Both the position numbers and the translations under genes were made by a program. Below are positions 37,401 through 52,400 of a DNA stretch of 64,000 nucleotides, piece by piece (position 1 is the stretch's first letter; each line of letters begins with the position of its first letter). The notes under the pieces are model-generated. The model made no database searches. It was given only the letters and a program-made list of their open reading frames with translations, and had not been told where the DNA came from. The stretch spans positions 1 to 64,000 of the forward strand of contig JAGVSM010004549.1 of assembly GCA_022494885.1 (NCBI GenBank). Direction: 5' to 3'. Origin of the DNA: Micrasema longulum. Lineage: Eukaryota > Arthropoda > Insecta > Trichoptera > Brachycentridae.

Positions 37401-40400
37401 CCCATTACGACATCAAGTGGAGATCAGTTCGGTTCTTAGTGTGGTGGTTGGCGCATTTATCTAGTATGCTTGAGGTCCTAGGTTCGATTCCTGATAGAGT
37501 GGACGTGAAATATTCTTTTTAAGATAGTTCGATGCTGCAAAATTTCATTGTTCCCTGGCTGGCACCTACGCGTAAGACTGATCACCTTACTTTCCATGTA
37601 ACAAAAACGATCTATAAATCCTGCAATTTAAATCCTAATGCAGTATCTTATGCACCACTGGTTGCGGATAAGGAGATGATGATTATAACAGTTGAACGAG
37701 ATGTATGAAATCTTGGCATTTATAGGACACATGATACATCATTGATTGGTAGGTGATCACTTTACACATCTTGTAACATTCACTATTCTGCCTATGTTTG
37801 AACATGCATGATTTAAAAAAATCAGTTGATTTAAATGAAGCTTTACAAAAATCACAGTTAATTCACGAATGTTCTAACTTTTAATCATTTTCCTTGATTT
37901 TGTAGCTTAAATATTTTGAATTAAAATAACATATTACATACAATTTTTCTTTGTAGACAAATACTTCATTTCAACTATAAGGGGTTTTATCTATGTAATG
38001 TTATTTTCTGAATCCGGGCCGATGAAGAATACAGTTACGTTTGAGGAATAGAACCAGAATCCCGGACGAGCGTTATTGACTCGATGGCTGCTCTCGGGTG
38101 AAAATCTTGAAAAAAGAAAAACGATTCGGGAAAATTCCGCCTCGTAGTGTAGTGGCTGGCGCGTTCACCCACCAGTCTTGAGGTTCTGGGTTCATTTCCT
38201 AGGAGAGTCAACAGTAAATATACGTTTATAAGGTGGTGTTCGCTGAAGCAATTCACTGTTCCTAGACTAGCACCTGAAGCGTAAGACTGATGACCCGTGG
38301 CGACTGAAGGGGTTAAAAATGAGGGGGTCATTTTTTTTACTAAATAGGTACATGTATATTTCACAATAATTTTCACAATAAAAGTACCAATAAAAATACA
38401 TTCATATGGAGGCAGTCACAATATGATACACAAATGCACAAAATATTACTTTTTATTTATAATTTTGAAAAACCCGTTAGGGTAAAATAAGAATCATTTT
38501 GAAATATTAAATTAAACCAACATTGGACAAAAATAATTATTGTTTACGGTATATTTTGTAAAAAGTATACTAAATAATTTTACGTATTTAAAATATAAAT
38601 ACTTTTCGACCAGCAGATTACTCAGATTAGTATATGTATTTTATAACTAAATATACCTTAAAAAATAATTGTATTTGTCTAATATTTATTTTTTAAGGGC
38701 ACAATTTTGAAAGGAAAACGGCGTTTTAAATAGCTAAATCGTATAATTACCTCAATTTTTATCAGACCACAGCCGCCCGCCCACGTAGAATCTATTAATT
38801 TATATTAGATAATTACTGAATATTAAACAAAGTTTTATGCAACTTTTTGTAAATTAAAACCATTTTTTTTTGTTTTCTGATAGTTAAATAATTTATTACA
38901 TGAGAGTGAACAAAATAATAACAATAATTTACAAAGATCATTTCAATCTTGTAAAATATTACGAACTCTTGATAGGCTGGCACATACTCCAAAGTGAAGA
39001 GAAAATATTAGCTCATATTAATCATTTCCATTAAGAATTCGTTCTTTTTTCATGTGAAATGCATAGGAATATAATCATCATTCTTATCTTGTTCACGCCG
39101 ATAACAATATTATTTATCTCGTTCTAACCTTATTTTAATCGTATTGTTTATCTCACATTGGACACTGTCCCGCGTTCATATGATTTGAGCAAGAATCTTC
39201 TAGAACGAGGTACGTTTCATCTCTTTCTTTCCCATGCAAAACTTTAGAGACAAGAAATTCGTTTTGGGACATTTTAGGAATTGACCCGCGCAGAGAAATA
39301 TGTAGCGCGGATTTACGTAAGGTATTTTTTCTGTATAGCATTCGATATAATAATATATTAATAAAAATATACGTATTAATAGGTACTTATTACTTATATA
39401 TTTTAAAGCTGATTTTTTTTTTACATTATTAAACCTAATTACATTATATTATATACTTTCTTTATAATAGGTACAAAGATTTTTTTTTTTATTGGTAGCA
39501 AATTTTGGGGGGTCATTGACCCAATGAACATAAGGCATAGCCGCCACTGCTGATTGCCTTCATGTAACAGATGATGGAGATATATTGCATTTTATATTTA
39601 AAAGGTTTGATGATTATGGATTATGTAATTCATGCAATTCATTAAAGTTGTATTTTTATTTTTAGGTTAAAGAAAAGAAGACGCATATTCGTGTTCCAAA
39701 GCCTCCGTTCTTCGACTTTTCACCGCTTAGAAGCAGAACTGTACAAATGCTGCTACTTGCATCAGGGACCGCAGCGTTCGGATTGTACACCCCTGTTTTC
39801 TATTTGGTAAGTACCTATTTGTCTAACTAATAAAGATGCTTAGTGGTTTTTCTTATTTTTTAATAGACTATCCAACTCAGTCAAAATTGTTTTTTATATT
39901 TCGTAAAATCATCGGTACGATTTTTTTAAGTTTTTTAATTTTGAAATTACTCCGCCCATGACGTCACGAGTTATCGTCGGTGACTTATGCTGCCATTGGT
40001 TCAATAGTATCACGTAGCTGGCAAAATGCACTAAACGTTGAAAAAAAATGCTACTCGGAAACCGGGAATTCGAGGAGTTCGACTATCACAACACACTCTT
40101 ATTTTTATTCTTAGAAGTGTGGGTCAGTGTTATAAAAGCTCCTGACGTCACTGCGACCTGTAAAGATCTATTGTAACGGATCCCCATGAATAGTTCTCGC
40201 CCTCCAATCTCAGGTCCATAAAGAGCCCGGCTACTGTGTGAAAGGCGAGAGTTTTCATCTTGTTAAATATCACCTTCCAAACACAAATCCGTAAGGTAAG
40301 GGGCATTATCCTTCACATCCTCAGATTTAACCAGTGGTCCCCCGAGGATGACGTTTCTTTTATGATGCAAAGCGTTACATTCGCATAGAATGTGTATTGG

Positions 40401-43400
40401 TGTTTCCTTATCTGCACTGCAGAACCTACATCTAGAAGTTTCGGAAAGGTTCATTCTAGCAAGGTGTTTATTCAATCTGCAGTGCCCTGGGCGGGCTCTA
40501 GTGATACCGCTCACTTGATATCGGCTAAGCTTTATTAGGTCGAAAGGAAACCTTTGTGAGTACCTTTTTATCACAACACATAACAATGTTATTACAAAAT
40601 TTGTGTTTGTCCAAATCCAAAAGAAATATGGATGTTCAAACATAGGCAAAATGGTGAATGTTACACAGTGTGTAAAGTAGCCACTTAAACCAGCCAATGA
40701 CAAGTCATAAGCCCAAATGCCTTGACTTCCATATTCCCTTATTTAATGTATTCTCCATCCTTGTTGTAATTTGTTAATGTAATAATTGTTTTTTTTCATC
40801 CATTTGATTTTATTTATATTTTTGCGAAACATATTAGATAAACATGCCTTTAAGGTTTTTTTTTTTTTTGCACAACAGGCGAGGAGGCCCAATTACAGTT
40901 GTGAATTACGTCACAGAACACCCAGGCTTGAGAAAAATAACTTTTTTTGCGTTCTCATCGGGAATCGAACCCGGAACCTTCCATGTGTGAGTCAAGCGTC
41001 TCGACCACTACACCACGGAGGCCGCCGGAACAAATTAGTTTTTTAGAACAGGCATTTGCTCAAAAAGAAACCGATTGCACTTTAAGCGTATTCATCTTTC
41101 AAGCTTGCCAAACCCTTTCTATATTGGGCCTATTCGTAAAACATGCTAATTTCGTCCTAGTGTGTTTTGTGCAATTTTGTCTTTTAAATATAATACTCGT
41201 ATTTATGCATGTATAAATAAATAAACATGAAACTGTGACGTTTCAAAGTAGTTCGTTTTAATTAAAAACATTTTTATTCTTTTTTTCGTACATTTTCGAG
41301 AAACTTCGCGGTACAATTAAAATGAAATTTTTACCGCGTGTAAGAAATATTTTTTCTATCCAATTTCCCTTAGCACTGAACTTCCTCATTTAGGAGCGGC
41401 AACCTTGTCAAAATATGCGAACCTACCACATGGTTGCTACATTAGCATCAATGCAACCTTAGTACATCTGAAAAATTGTAATTTTAAACAGATCGCTTAA
41501 ATTACCTAGGGTGGATTGCCTTAAATTGTTGTTTTTTTTAATGTTTATGAGTTAAAGAACTGCTCGTCGATGGTTTTTGCGTTTCAAAGACGGCAATTTC
41601 AACCTGAAAGACATGGAATGTTCCGGAAGAATAGTGGACTTCGATGAGGACCGCTAAAACTAGTTATTTAAATAATAAAAACATTTCTTAATAAATTCAA
41701 TAATTAAACTATCTTTTATCTGTAGGTATAATTCGATGTGTGAAAAACTCTTTTGGTAAGTCGAAATAACAAACGTTTAATGTTCGTTCGTTCGTTTAAA
41801 GTGAAATGTGTGTTTCAAAACCTTTTGAATTTGACTACCACAGTAAACTAAATTCAATCATCATTTGGATAAATCGAACTCTTTCCATTACGCTTTATAC
41901 CCTCGTAACAATGAAATGCACAATAGATTGAAAGTTTGTATGTAGGTGAGATGGGTAATATCTTTTCTGTGAGAAATTCTTCCCAATTACCTTGAGTGTG
42001 TAAGTATGTACCAACGGCGAATACGTGAAACCTCGTATGGTGTATTTTTTTCTACGCCGGATTTTCTGTTTTTCTGAATTTATCGAAATCTTTAACAATA
42101 AGCACTGAACATTTAAGATAAGGTAATATAGAAGTCTAGGCAACTACAGGGCTTATGACCTGTCAATGGCTTTGTCAAGTTACTTGGTAGATAAATACAG
42201 ACGAGCGTTAAGCATGTCGTCTTGACAAGTGTCAAAAGTCTTTTAAAAATCATGTTCAAGCGAGCATTTTTCGCTTGAATTGAGATTTGTTGGAGCTTAT
42301 AATCGCTTTGAAGTGAACATTCTCTATCACAGAAGCCTATTTAAAATATAAATGAGAACTATTTGAAATGTTAATGAAGTAAGGAACGTGGACTAATTTT
42401 TGCGGTCATTCATTGGTTTGTTTCGATCATATGATGTCGATATGACAAGTAGGTAGAACATATCGAGGAAGATACAGATAGTACAGAAGTTAAATATACC
42501 GTCTCGATATGTACAGATGAAGATAGCGTTCATAATTGAGGCCCAGGTATACTAATTTAGTTAGTAATTTTTATCTATAATTTTTATCTATGTATTTTTT
42601 GCTTACGAGGTAATACTAGTTAGCCTTCGATATGTGTTACAATATCCTTGTAATAGCGAGAGCGAGGTTATGGTTGTGACCCCTTTCTCACCACCACAAA
42701 CCGCTCATATCTTTTACTAAGAAAAACATCCCCCTAAAGAAAATACAACAAAGGAGTTCTGTTTCTCTTGATCCGTTTTAGGTTAATGAGCATTACACAA
42801 TGTTACTTTGTTCTTCAAAAAATATGTATTCGTATCTTTGTAAATCATTAAATATCTTCAACGTAACCCGTATTTAACGATAAATGGCCCTGTTATAATT
42901 TTCAAATGATATATGTATTTTTTTAACTAATTAGAAGGTTTTGACAAAATACTTTTAACCACTAAATTATAACAATATTCCACAAATCACAACTTATTAC
43001 ACTAAAGCAATTATACGCTAAAACAATACTCGCTTACAGATTCAAAAACTATTCTCACTCAAACGAAAGACATAACCCCAACAATACAACACAAACAAAT
43101 ACTAGATCACTATAAAAAATCACTAGATCTTCAACACAAAGACAAATTAAACAAATACAAACCAATATCTCTTTTGGGCAAAGAGTTTTTGAGTATTATG
43201 CTAATAAAATATATAACCTATTTCCACTGTCTATTAAAACAATTGATAACGAGAATATGTTAAAAAAGGCCTCAACAAAATGAAGAGTGGTGCGGGGAGG
43301 AGTAAAATGGATTGTCTCACTCGCCTAAACCAATATTGAATCACCTGCTCCACAAATGAATAGTTTATGTTATTTTTTTGTTCTTTTATTGTGCTTTTTA

Positions 43401-46400
43401 TTATATTAATAATAAAGGTATTCATAAATTAAATATAAACACTAATACATAGTGTTTAAAACTGTTTGATCATTTTGTTATTTTCTCTCTGTATATTCTC
43501 ACATATATTTTTTTTTATTTAAATATTTTTAACAATCATTGTTTATAATGTAAAAAAAATAAATGAATAAAATAAATAAATATACCTAACCTACGTTTAA
43601 AGTGGAATGTCGCGTTCATTTAAAAAAATTAAAATGGACTATTCCTAATTGACTCGTGGAAATGTATCAAGTTCAAGATGTGCTTTACTCTCAGAGTAAT
43701 AATGCTAGCTTGGCGCATCATTAGGCTTTACTGCTATTTTAGACATTTTAATGTAAGACTAACTGGAACTTAAAAGTATCTATTTTATTAAGACATTAAA
43801 GTGTTTGTAAATTGAAGTGTTTCGGAGAAGCCAAAAACATCTATACATATCGAAAAGTGTGCGTATATTGAATTTAAAATAAATAAAAATAAGTAAAGAC
43901 GTAATACGTGTACGCAATACAAGTTTGTAAAAATTAATTACTATTTTTAAGGACTAAATAAAAATACATTAAAATACGAAAAAAAAAATCATTATATTTT
44001 ATTACCTAGATATATTTTTTAAAGAGAAAATGATGTAAAAATCATAATTGGGTTATCAGAATCATTTAAAGCGGTGATATGAAGATTCCAAGGTATTCTT
44101 GCGCTGTAACATTATTTGAAAGTCCTTTAAAACTAAAACCGAAAAAGTTCGTCATGCAATAATTATTAATAAATAGTCTAAAACCTTAGAATCATGTATG
44201 CCTTATCAAACCCCTATACACAGTATCCACGCCCAATGGTAAGGTGATCGGGCTTAAGGTGTTAGTCCAGAGACAATAAAGTATTGCATTGTAAAACCAC
44301 TTTAGAAACAAATATTTTATCCCAGGAATCGAACCCAAAGCGTCTTAGGCAAACGCGTCAAACACTTCACGATTTTATTTGACGGGATTTTTACCTGAGA
44401 GGAGATCCAACAGGGATTTATTAAATGTATGAAGCCTATGTAAAAACTAAAATATGTTATATGCAACTATTATGGAGAACAGGATATAAAAATGACATAA
44501 ACAGACTACAAAGACAGTAAGATAAAATATTAAAGGTACCTTCCTTATTTAGCAGCAACTAGAGAACTTTTTAAACTAACTAAGCAATCAAATATAACTG
44601 AACTATTTCAAGTAGAATCATTAAAATTTATCCATAAATTAGCCTCTGGTGTAATTGTACACGAAGAACTTAAACTCAAAAAAATTGTGGCAAACATGGA
44701 CACAATACGAGAATAACATAAAAATATCATATACAACCTTCTAAAACGAGATAAGGACAGTCAATAACAAGAACACTAATAGACCTGGGACTGAAATTAT
44801 ACAATAAACTACAATACAAAACTAAACAAAAGACTGAGACAATCTTTTCAAAAAAAGTAAAAAATATTAATATCATCAACAGGGTATGATTTGATATTAT
44901 TTTTGTAAAATTAATGCAATACTCCGTAAGGGTCAATAAATATTTTTTTTAATAAAAAAAATAAATAAATAAATATTTACAGGACGGCCTCTATGCAAGA
45001 AAAAACTAATTTATTAAAACATTGTCGCTTTTGACGGTTCTGAAACTAAAAAATGATCATGTCTTCTCACGTATAAAATTTTATCTGAAATCTTTAAATT
45101 AAGTTTTCCACGTAAGCGTTAAATGTTTTTTTTTAATTTTCCACATAACAGAACAAACAATTTTTTAAACAAAATATAAGTATTATAAATAGCCTTCACT
45201 TATGATCAACCAGATCACATTCACCTGTATTATAAAAACATTTAAGTTTGTAAGTGAAAATTCTTGAAGTTCATTGTAATTTAATATATTATTAAAAGAC
45301 GAGTGATACTTTAATCCACAAATTTGGAATATCCAGTGACCGGTTTCATCGCTTTCGCGACATCTTCGAGACTTGATTGAAAAAAAAATGACAATGATCC
45401 TTATGATAAAAATAACTGTATTTAATTTACTTTCATAGAATTTTGAATTATCTATCCTTACCTCTATTTAGTATAAATACATTAAACTCCTTAATAAAGA
45501 TACCAGTCTCGAAGATTTCGCGAAAGCGATGAAACCGATCACTGGATATTCCAAATGTGTGGATTAAAGTATCACTCGTCTTTTATTTATATAATAAAAA
45601 ACCTGTACCATATTTATTAAATGCGGGTTCTTCATCTCTGGTTCTGTCATTAGTCCATATTATACCGCGTGTTTCCATATGAACACAAATTTTATACCTT
45701 TTTGCCACTTTATATTATGTATTCAGCAAATTCACATAAAACAGTGGGTTTAACGATTATTAAAATCAAACTTCCGAAGCGCGCTCATGAGGTTAACGGA
45801 CTTTATACTGTAACAAGAGATCGGAATTTCAATAGGTTTTTGTTTTTAAGTGACCTACCTACACGTTTTGGACAAAAAGGTTTTCAGGATATCTCTTTTT
45901 TTTACATTCTCCATTTATCTATTTTTTCTCTAGTTTCCTTTCTCGTGTTTTCAATAATATTTTTCTATGTAATATCAATTAACATTTTTACTGTTCAAAC
46001 TTTAAAAAAACATTCAATTTATTATAAAAATACAATTTTCTGGGTGAACCTACGCATCATGCGCGTTCGTCCATAGATTGTATGGAACTAATCGTCGCGC
46101 GTCGGTGATACTGCAATACCTCGTAACTACCAATGGATTTTTTTGGCGGGTGAACCTAAAAAGCGACGGGTTCAATATTGTTTACGATTTTAATCAACCA
46201 AAAATACCACTAGGGTATCAGAAAATCTATTATTATTTAGAGTAAAATAACAATAATTAAAAACTAACGGCTGTTAGTTCCTATAACAAACTTATTGCAC
46301 TAAAATATATTAGTTAAAAAACAGGTTACGTTGTAGTGCAGTATTATCGAGGCAATGCTTCCCTAAAAATATGTCTTCTAAACAATCAGTGACTAATTTC

Positions 46401-49400
46401 TTCATGTAATAAAATCTGCCATAAGTTAGTAACTTATTTTTTTAGCAACTATAACAAATGAATGTATGTTTTAATTAGTTTGTAGTTAATCATAGCTAGC
46501 TGAGATGACTTGATGATAATTCGCTAATAACCTTTAAATAATTGCGTCAAGCCTACACACGACCTTTCGGCTGCCCAGTTATGCGCGGACCGCGGACTGA
46601 AGTTAAATACGCTGCGCTCCTTCTAATTCTAGAATTCTGAACTGGGTTAGTCTTTTGCAATCACCCAGTACTGAATTTACAAGTCCGCGCATGCGCAAAT
46701 TGAGATCTTTAGTATCTCTTTGGAAACAATTCTAACAAACCAATCCACTTTATCTTTCATATATTGTGACGGTTTTATAAAAAATTTAGCACTTAAATCG
46801 GTTAACACGGTGGTATTATAATATTTAACTATGAAATACAACTCTTTTGTGCTGAAATCGTGGCATAAACTTGCTTTTTAGTTTATTTCAAAGCACTGAA
46901 TTCAAATTTCTGTTCTAGTAGTAGGCACAATTTTTACCTTAGTATGAACCTAGTATCAAGTGCCTGTTTCCCTAATCGAGTAAAAAAAAGTTGAGTAAAC
47001 ATTAATGTTTGAAACATTTTACGCCATTTATTAAAATATAGGCCGGGTATACAGATTACTTTTGAAAAATACTACCTTTACTCTATCTAGCCAGGTAAAT
47101 ATATTTTTCTGACATGACGGTGGAAAATATGAAGCACCTTTGAGCTATAACGGTTGTCGATAGAAATAATTGTGTTCTGAAAGACAATCCGAAGCTTTCA
47201 GAATTTTCGTTTAACAATGTTATTGTTTCCCTTTGTTTCGGATTATTTTTTTATGTGTAAGCTTCGGCCGCAGTGAAACATAAACAAAAGTATTCAGTCG
47301 AACTATACTTCTTTTTTTGTATTTTATTCTCCATTTAATCATTTTTTTTAAACTGGAGGCATAATATTTAATGATCGTAATCTCCTGTAACATAGCGTGA
47401 GTGATTATTTTAATTAACAATCAATGAATTCCACCACCTTGGAAATTTAATTCTAGCCTTCCATAATTATTATTTTCATCTTTCTTAAATATACTCAGTA
47501 GTCTGTGTTGTACTATAGATTAAGAGGATTCGCGGTGCCAGAAAAGTTTTATGAATATGTATTTGAACATTTTTTTTCTCTCATTATCTTGCAATGTACT
47601 TAATATTTTCGTTTTTCACAAAAACTCAAAAAATAATAATAATGACTACTTTAATAATAAAATCCACTTTACTCAAGCAAAAGCCTTACGGCTGTGTAAT
47701 TTATCCCGACTGTGGGGTCAAATGAATCATTTCATTAAGTCAATTTAAAATCGTTTCCTTTAATGTTAGTTGTATAATAAAAACATAAATATGTATATGC
47801 TTTTCAGAAGATTCGGTTTTACCTGAGAGCCAATGCAGTGGCTTTTCCTAGCATTTACCGTTTAGCTGTACATAACGTGATTAGATATCTATACTACTGC
47901 TGGTGGTTCTTATTTCCCCGCGTCCAAGTAACCCTTATTTTACTTTTTTTTGCACCACAACATTACATAATTACAGTGGTAAATTACATCACAGAGCACC
48001 CAGGCTTGAGAAAAATCACATTTTATTTTTTTGTGTTCTCACCGGGAATCGAACCCGGAACCTTCCGTGCGTAAGTCAAGCGTTTTGACCACTACACCAC
48101 GGAGGCCGCTCTCTGCTATCTGCCCTACCTTATGATACTTCTTTTATATACAGGGTGTTCTTTAAACCCTTTTACATCCGAAACCACGATGGTCAGTATA
48201 AGCAAGAAAATATATTTGCACATAAAAGTATTTTTAGAACGAATAAAATTTTTAAAAAAAAAATATTAAAAAAAAAATGGTTGTTTACTTCTGCAGGGGT
48301 GAAACGAGAAGAGGGGAGTCTGATACTGCGCCGCGCTCCCCTCACTTCTCCCCTGCAGAAGTAAGGAACCATTTGTTTTTTTAATATTTTATTTTTTAAA
48401 TTTTTCTTTGTTCTAAATATTTTTTTAAATATGCTAATATGTCTTCTTGCCCAAACCGATCATCGTGGTTTCAGGTGTGACAGGGTTTAAAGAACGCCCT
48501 GTATATATATTATATTATATAATATACTTAAATAGTACATGGTAATATAAAATTTGGCACATATTAATATCTCCCTTCAAAATTGTATCGAATTGACAGC
48601 AGAAGTAAGTTAAGCCATTTAGTCCTTAATTTTCCGAAACTTTGACAGTGAATCAATAATTGGGTTTCTATACCGAATATGTGTTTTGTTTACATTTGAT
48701 TAACCCACAAAGGCTAAACGGGGTAAAGTTCATAAAAAAATTCATGTTTTTATTGTATTCAATCGTGTATCATATATTTTATTTTACTGCCATTTAAAGA
48801 CCACAGAGAAAAAGCTCATGTTATACTGTCCATGTGGCTCGACTATATAATAATCTCCCATCCATTATTAAAGGTGTTTTTACAGCAATTTTGTTTTAAT
48901 AATGTCTAAAGAAATATTTTCTGTCTCGTAAATTATTTTTCTTCTTTTATTCCCTTTTTCATATTAAATACTAGTATCGATCTTAATTTATACACCTTAT
49001 GATCAAATATGACCCAGAATTTGTAAAAATAAAAACAACTTTAGCTCAATAATCCATAAATATTTATTTTATCTCCTTCAAACTAATCGCCATCAGAGGC
49101 AATACACATATTTCAACGTTTTTTCCAATCTTCATAGCACTTTTCGCTCCCCCTATCGATTCAAAATGCTTTTCGCAATGTGGTCATTTGATATTATTAA
49201 TATTTAAACTTTGGGGTCGAACATTTTACTAAATGTTATTAAATATTTGTACATAACCACTTACCGACGTATATGTATATGACACTTATCAGTAAGTAAA
49301 ATATACAAATATTTAATAATATTTAGTAGTCATTTGAGTTTAGGGAACAGGAAAAAGTCACACGGGGCGAAAAAAGAAAGATGGTGCTTTACCGTGATGC

Positions 49401-52400
49401 AAAAACTAAAAGTTATCTTTCCAGAAATCTGGCATTTTTCGACAAATATTCTCCCTCAAACGCTTCAATACGCTTAAATAGTATTCTTTATTGACCGTCT
49501 GGCCTGTTGATGGAACTCCGAGTGAACGACATCATGATAATCGAAGAAAACAGTCAACTTCCTTGATTTTTAAGGGACTTTGGCATTATTTTTGGGAGAG
49601 GAATACCCAAACAATCTATAATAAGCCATGCAATAAAATAATGACTATCCTGGAGATTTTTTTTAATCTATCGCATCTACATATGTATATGCAATAACGA
49701 ATATATTGCTAAGGATTTTGGCTGGGCTCTGGTTGAAAAATTTTAAGTCCTCGATTTGTCGCGGCATCTCTGAGTGCTTTCAATAATCCATTATTCATAT
49801 TGACGAGGGTTGCAGTATTAAACAACTTAAATGGATGGACAAACTTCTGCTAATATTGTATTATATTTACTATTACCAGTATGTTTCATCGAGATACCGT
49901 TACCAATAACGATCAAATTAACGTACCAACCGCTATTATCTACTTACTGATCGAAACATTTTTATAATCCAGGTTCACCTGTTTGGGCCATGATAATTTA
50001 CGTGTATTTTAATTTCATTGTTTTTATTTATTTAATTTCTTGTGCGCGCGTATTTACTCATTGGCGGGTGGCTTAGTGCTAAATGGCAACCAACCAATAA
50101 AATAATACAACCAAATGTGAACAGAATTCACTGTAATTAATTATTTACCATTGTTAAATGAACTTTATAAGTCCGTAAATAAGTCAAATAAATTTTGCAA
50201 TATGGGTACGTAATTTAATTAATATCGATCCTAGTATTCAATGGAAAAGAGGGATAAAGAGAAAGAAAAAGCAGGGTCATTAAGGAAGGAAATATAAATA
50301 TTTCATCATGCGTAAATTAAACAGAGATTCTGTAGAAATATATGTGTGATAGTGTGTGGGAAATAATTGCACAGTCGAGCTGCATGGACACTACTATATG
50401 AATTAGAGAAGAAAGAGGAACTGTAGATGGGAATTGAGAATGTACTTTAAAAATAAGAACGATGAGATAAACCTAAATAAACATTGAAATTTTTCACGGG
50501 GGTATATGGGAGCGTTAGGACTATGGAGTACAGTGAACAGAAGTGAGAGAGAGTGATATCACTCTAACTTTGAATTATTTCAGTTGCCTATGATAAGCAG
50601 ATAGGTGGTCATATTTCCAAAGACCCAAATATATCGAAAACATCAGCATAATCTAAAATAAGTAGCACCTAATCATGCTGGTAAGAGTGAGCATTTGGTA
50701 CTAATGAGTAAGAATTTTGGTAATCTAAGAGAGCGCAGAAAAATATTTTACCACTTAATTTTTTGGTATGGACTCGTCATCATAAATGTTATCCTTTGTT
50801 ACCGAACAGCGGATTGTATAATATCAATAATAGCATTTTTTTGTGTGATTTTGATTAAAATAAAGAATAAAAGCATGGAAATAGAAAATAAGTCAGAATA
50901 TTAGAAATAAACTAGTAAAAAAAAATAGAACATTAAGTATTTTGTTTGTAATTTAACGTATTTATTTAGATAGTTTTACAAAATAAAAGTTTAAACAATT
51001 AGTTACACCTGAACTGATTAACAATATAATATACAAAATATTTTTTGAAAAAAAACGAAACATTGTTATTTAATTCAGACGCTATTTGATGACACTATGC
51101 ATTCCTTTATTTTTTATGTGTTTCCCATTCTTCATCTGATTGCATTCTTTCAGTAACTTTGTTTGCTTTATCTCTCTGTTTCTGAAGTTCACGCAAGGGC
51201 CATGTATACCATTATTTGTTAATATCCTTAAATATTACTATACATTATATTTCAGGCTCTTCAAGGATATAAAGAAGGATTGGAAGACAGTGCTCTTGTC
51301 CTCCTACAAACTTTCCTCGGTTTCGCCACTGCTCTCGGCTGTGTTGGGTTTGGACTGGTCATCGTCAGACCCAGCAGTCAATGTCTTATTTCACGTCAAT
51401 ATCTTGCTCAAGCTGCCATGCTAGGAATAGGTAACACATTTTTTTTAAATACATAGTATACATTATTTAATAAGCATTCAAAATCTGCTTCTGAGCCATA
51501 ACAAAACTCCCATGACACTCGGTACAATCGCAATGGAAGGGTCTGCAAAGCCACAGAATCGCTATATTTTGCTATGAATTATTAAGGAGACTCAACTACA
51601 TAATAAATCAGCTGATATAATGCAGATAGGAGTTTCTTACATGAACATTAAACCGCTATTTTACGAATTCCCAGATTGTGAAATCAGCAGAATTTCGTTT
51701 TTAAGACTTAGTCATTTATGTTTCCTTTGTTTTCAAATATCTATTTATCTTACATTATTATATTTTTTAAATGTAGGATGGAAAAATAATTTTAACCTAC
51801 CCAGCGTTGAAGCTAGGGGATGGCCACTCCGGCCAGGCGGGCGACTGCCAAGGCCGCAACCCTTAGGGGAGCGCACTTTGCAGACCCACAGCCTTCTTTT
51901 CTCTTTCTCTTCCTAGAAAATAAGTATTGGAGGGCGCAAAATTCAAATCTTGCTAGGTGCGCTTATAACTCTAGCTACGACGCTGGACCTACGTAGGTAA
52001 CAGATTTAAGATTTAACCCTCAGGGGGGTTTTTATCAAGTTCGTTTTTCAAACTATTGTTTTTCTAAACAATTACATTCTTTAATAAAGAACTGATTAAG
52101 AAATATTATAGTCAAATTCGATTTTCATTTATTCTAAATAGCATAAATGAAAATATAGGGCGCGCAGAACCAAGTTTGTATACATCGCACTGCGTCCAAA
52201 AGTCCCTCAGAGGAGGGAGTAGAGACCCGACATCAATATACAGAAATATAACATAATTTTGTGTTATGCTATATTTTACAACAAAAAATATTTTACTGGC
52301 TAGACTATAAAAAAAAACATGTACTTTTATTAGGCAAACGTAAAAAAATCATCGAATAATCATTTAGTAATTAAATAATTAATAAATTTTAATATTGCAC

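Noticed and set aside
37481..37491. tRNA gene with perfect B box
   Set aside because: Belongs to SINE family 1 with body and GATGATG tail; not an independent tRNA.
45669..46076. 135-codon plus-strand open frame as a gene
   Set aside because: Composition is Phe- and Ile-rich as expected from AT-rich noise, and no motif or splice context supports it.
49690..49830. Additional transposase block upstream on the minus strand
   Set aside because: NNGLLKALRDAATNRG is suggestive of coding sequence but does not fit the mariner order, and stops follow closely.
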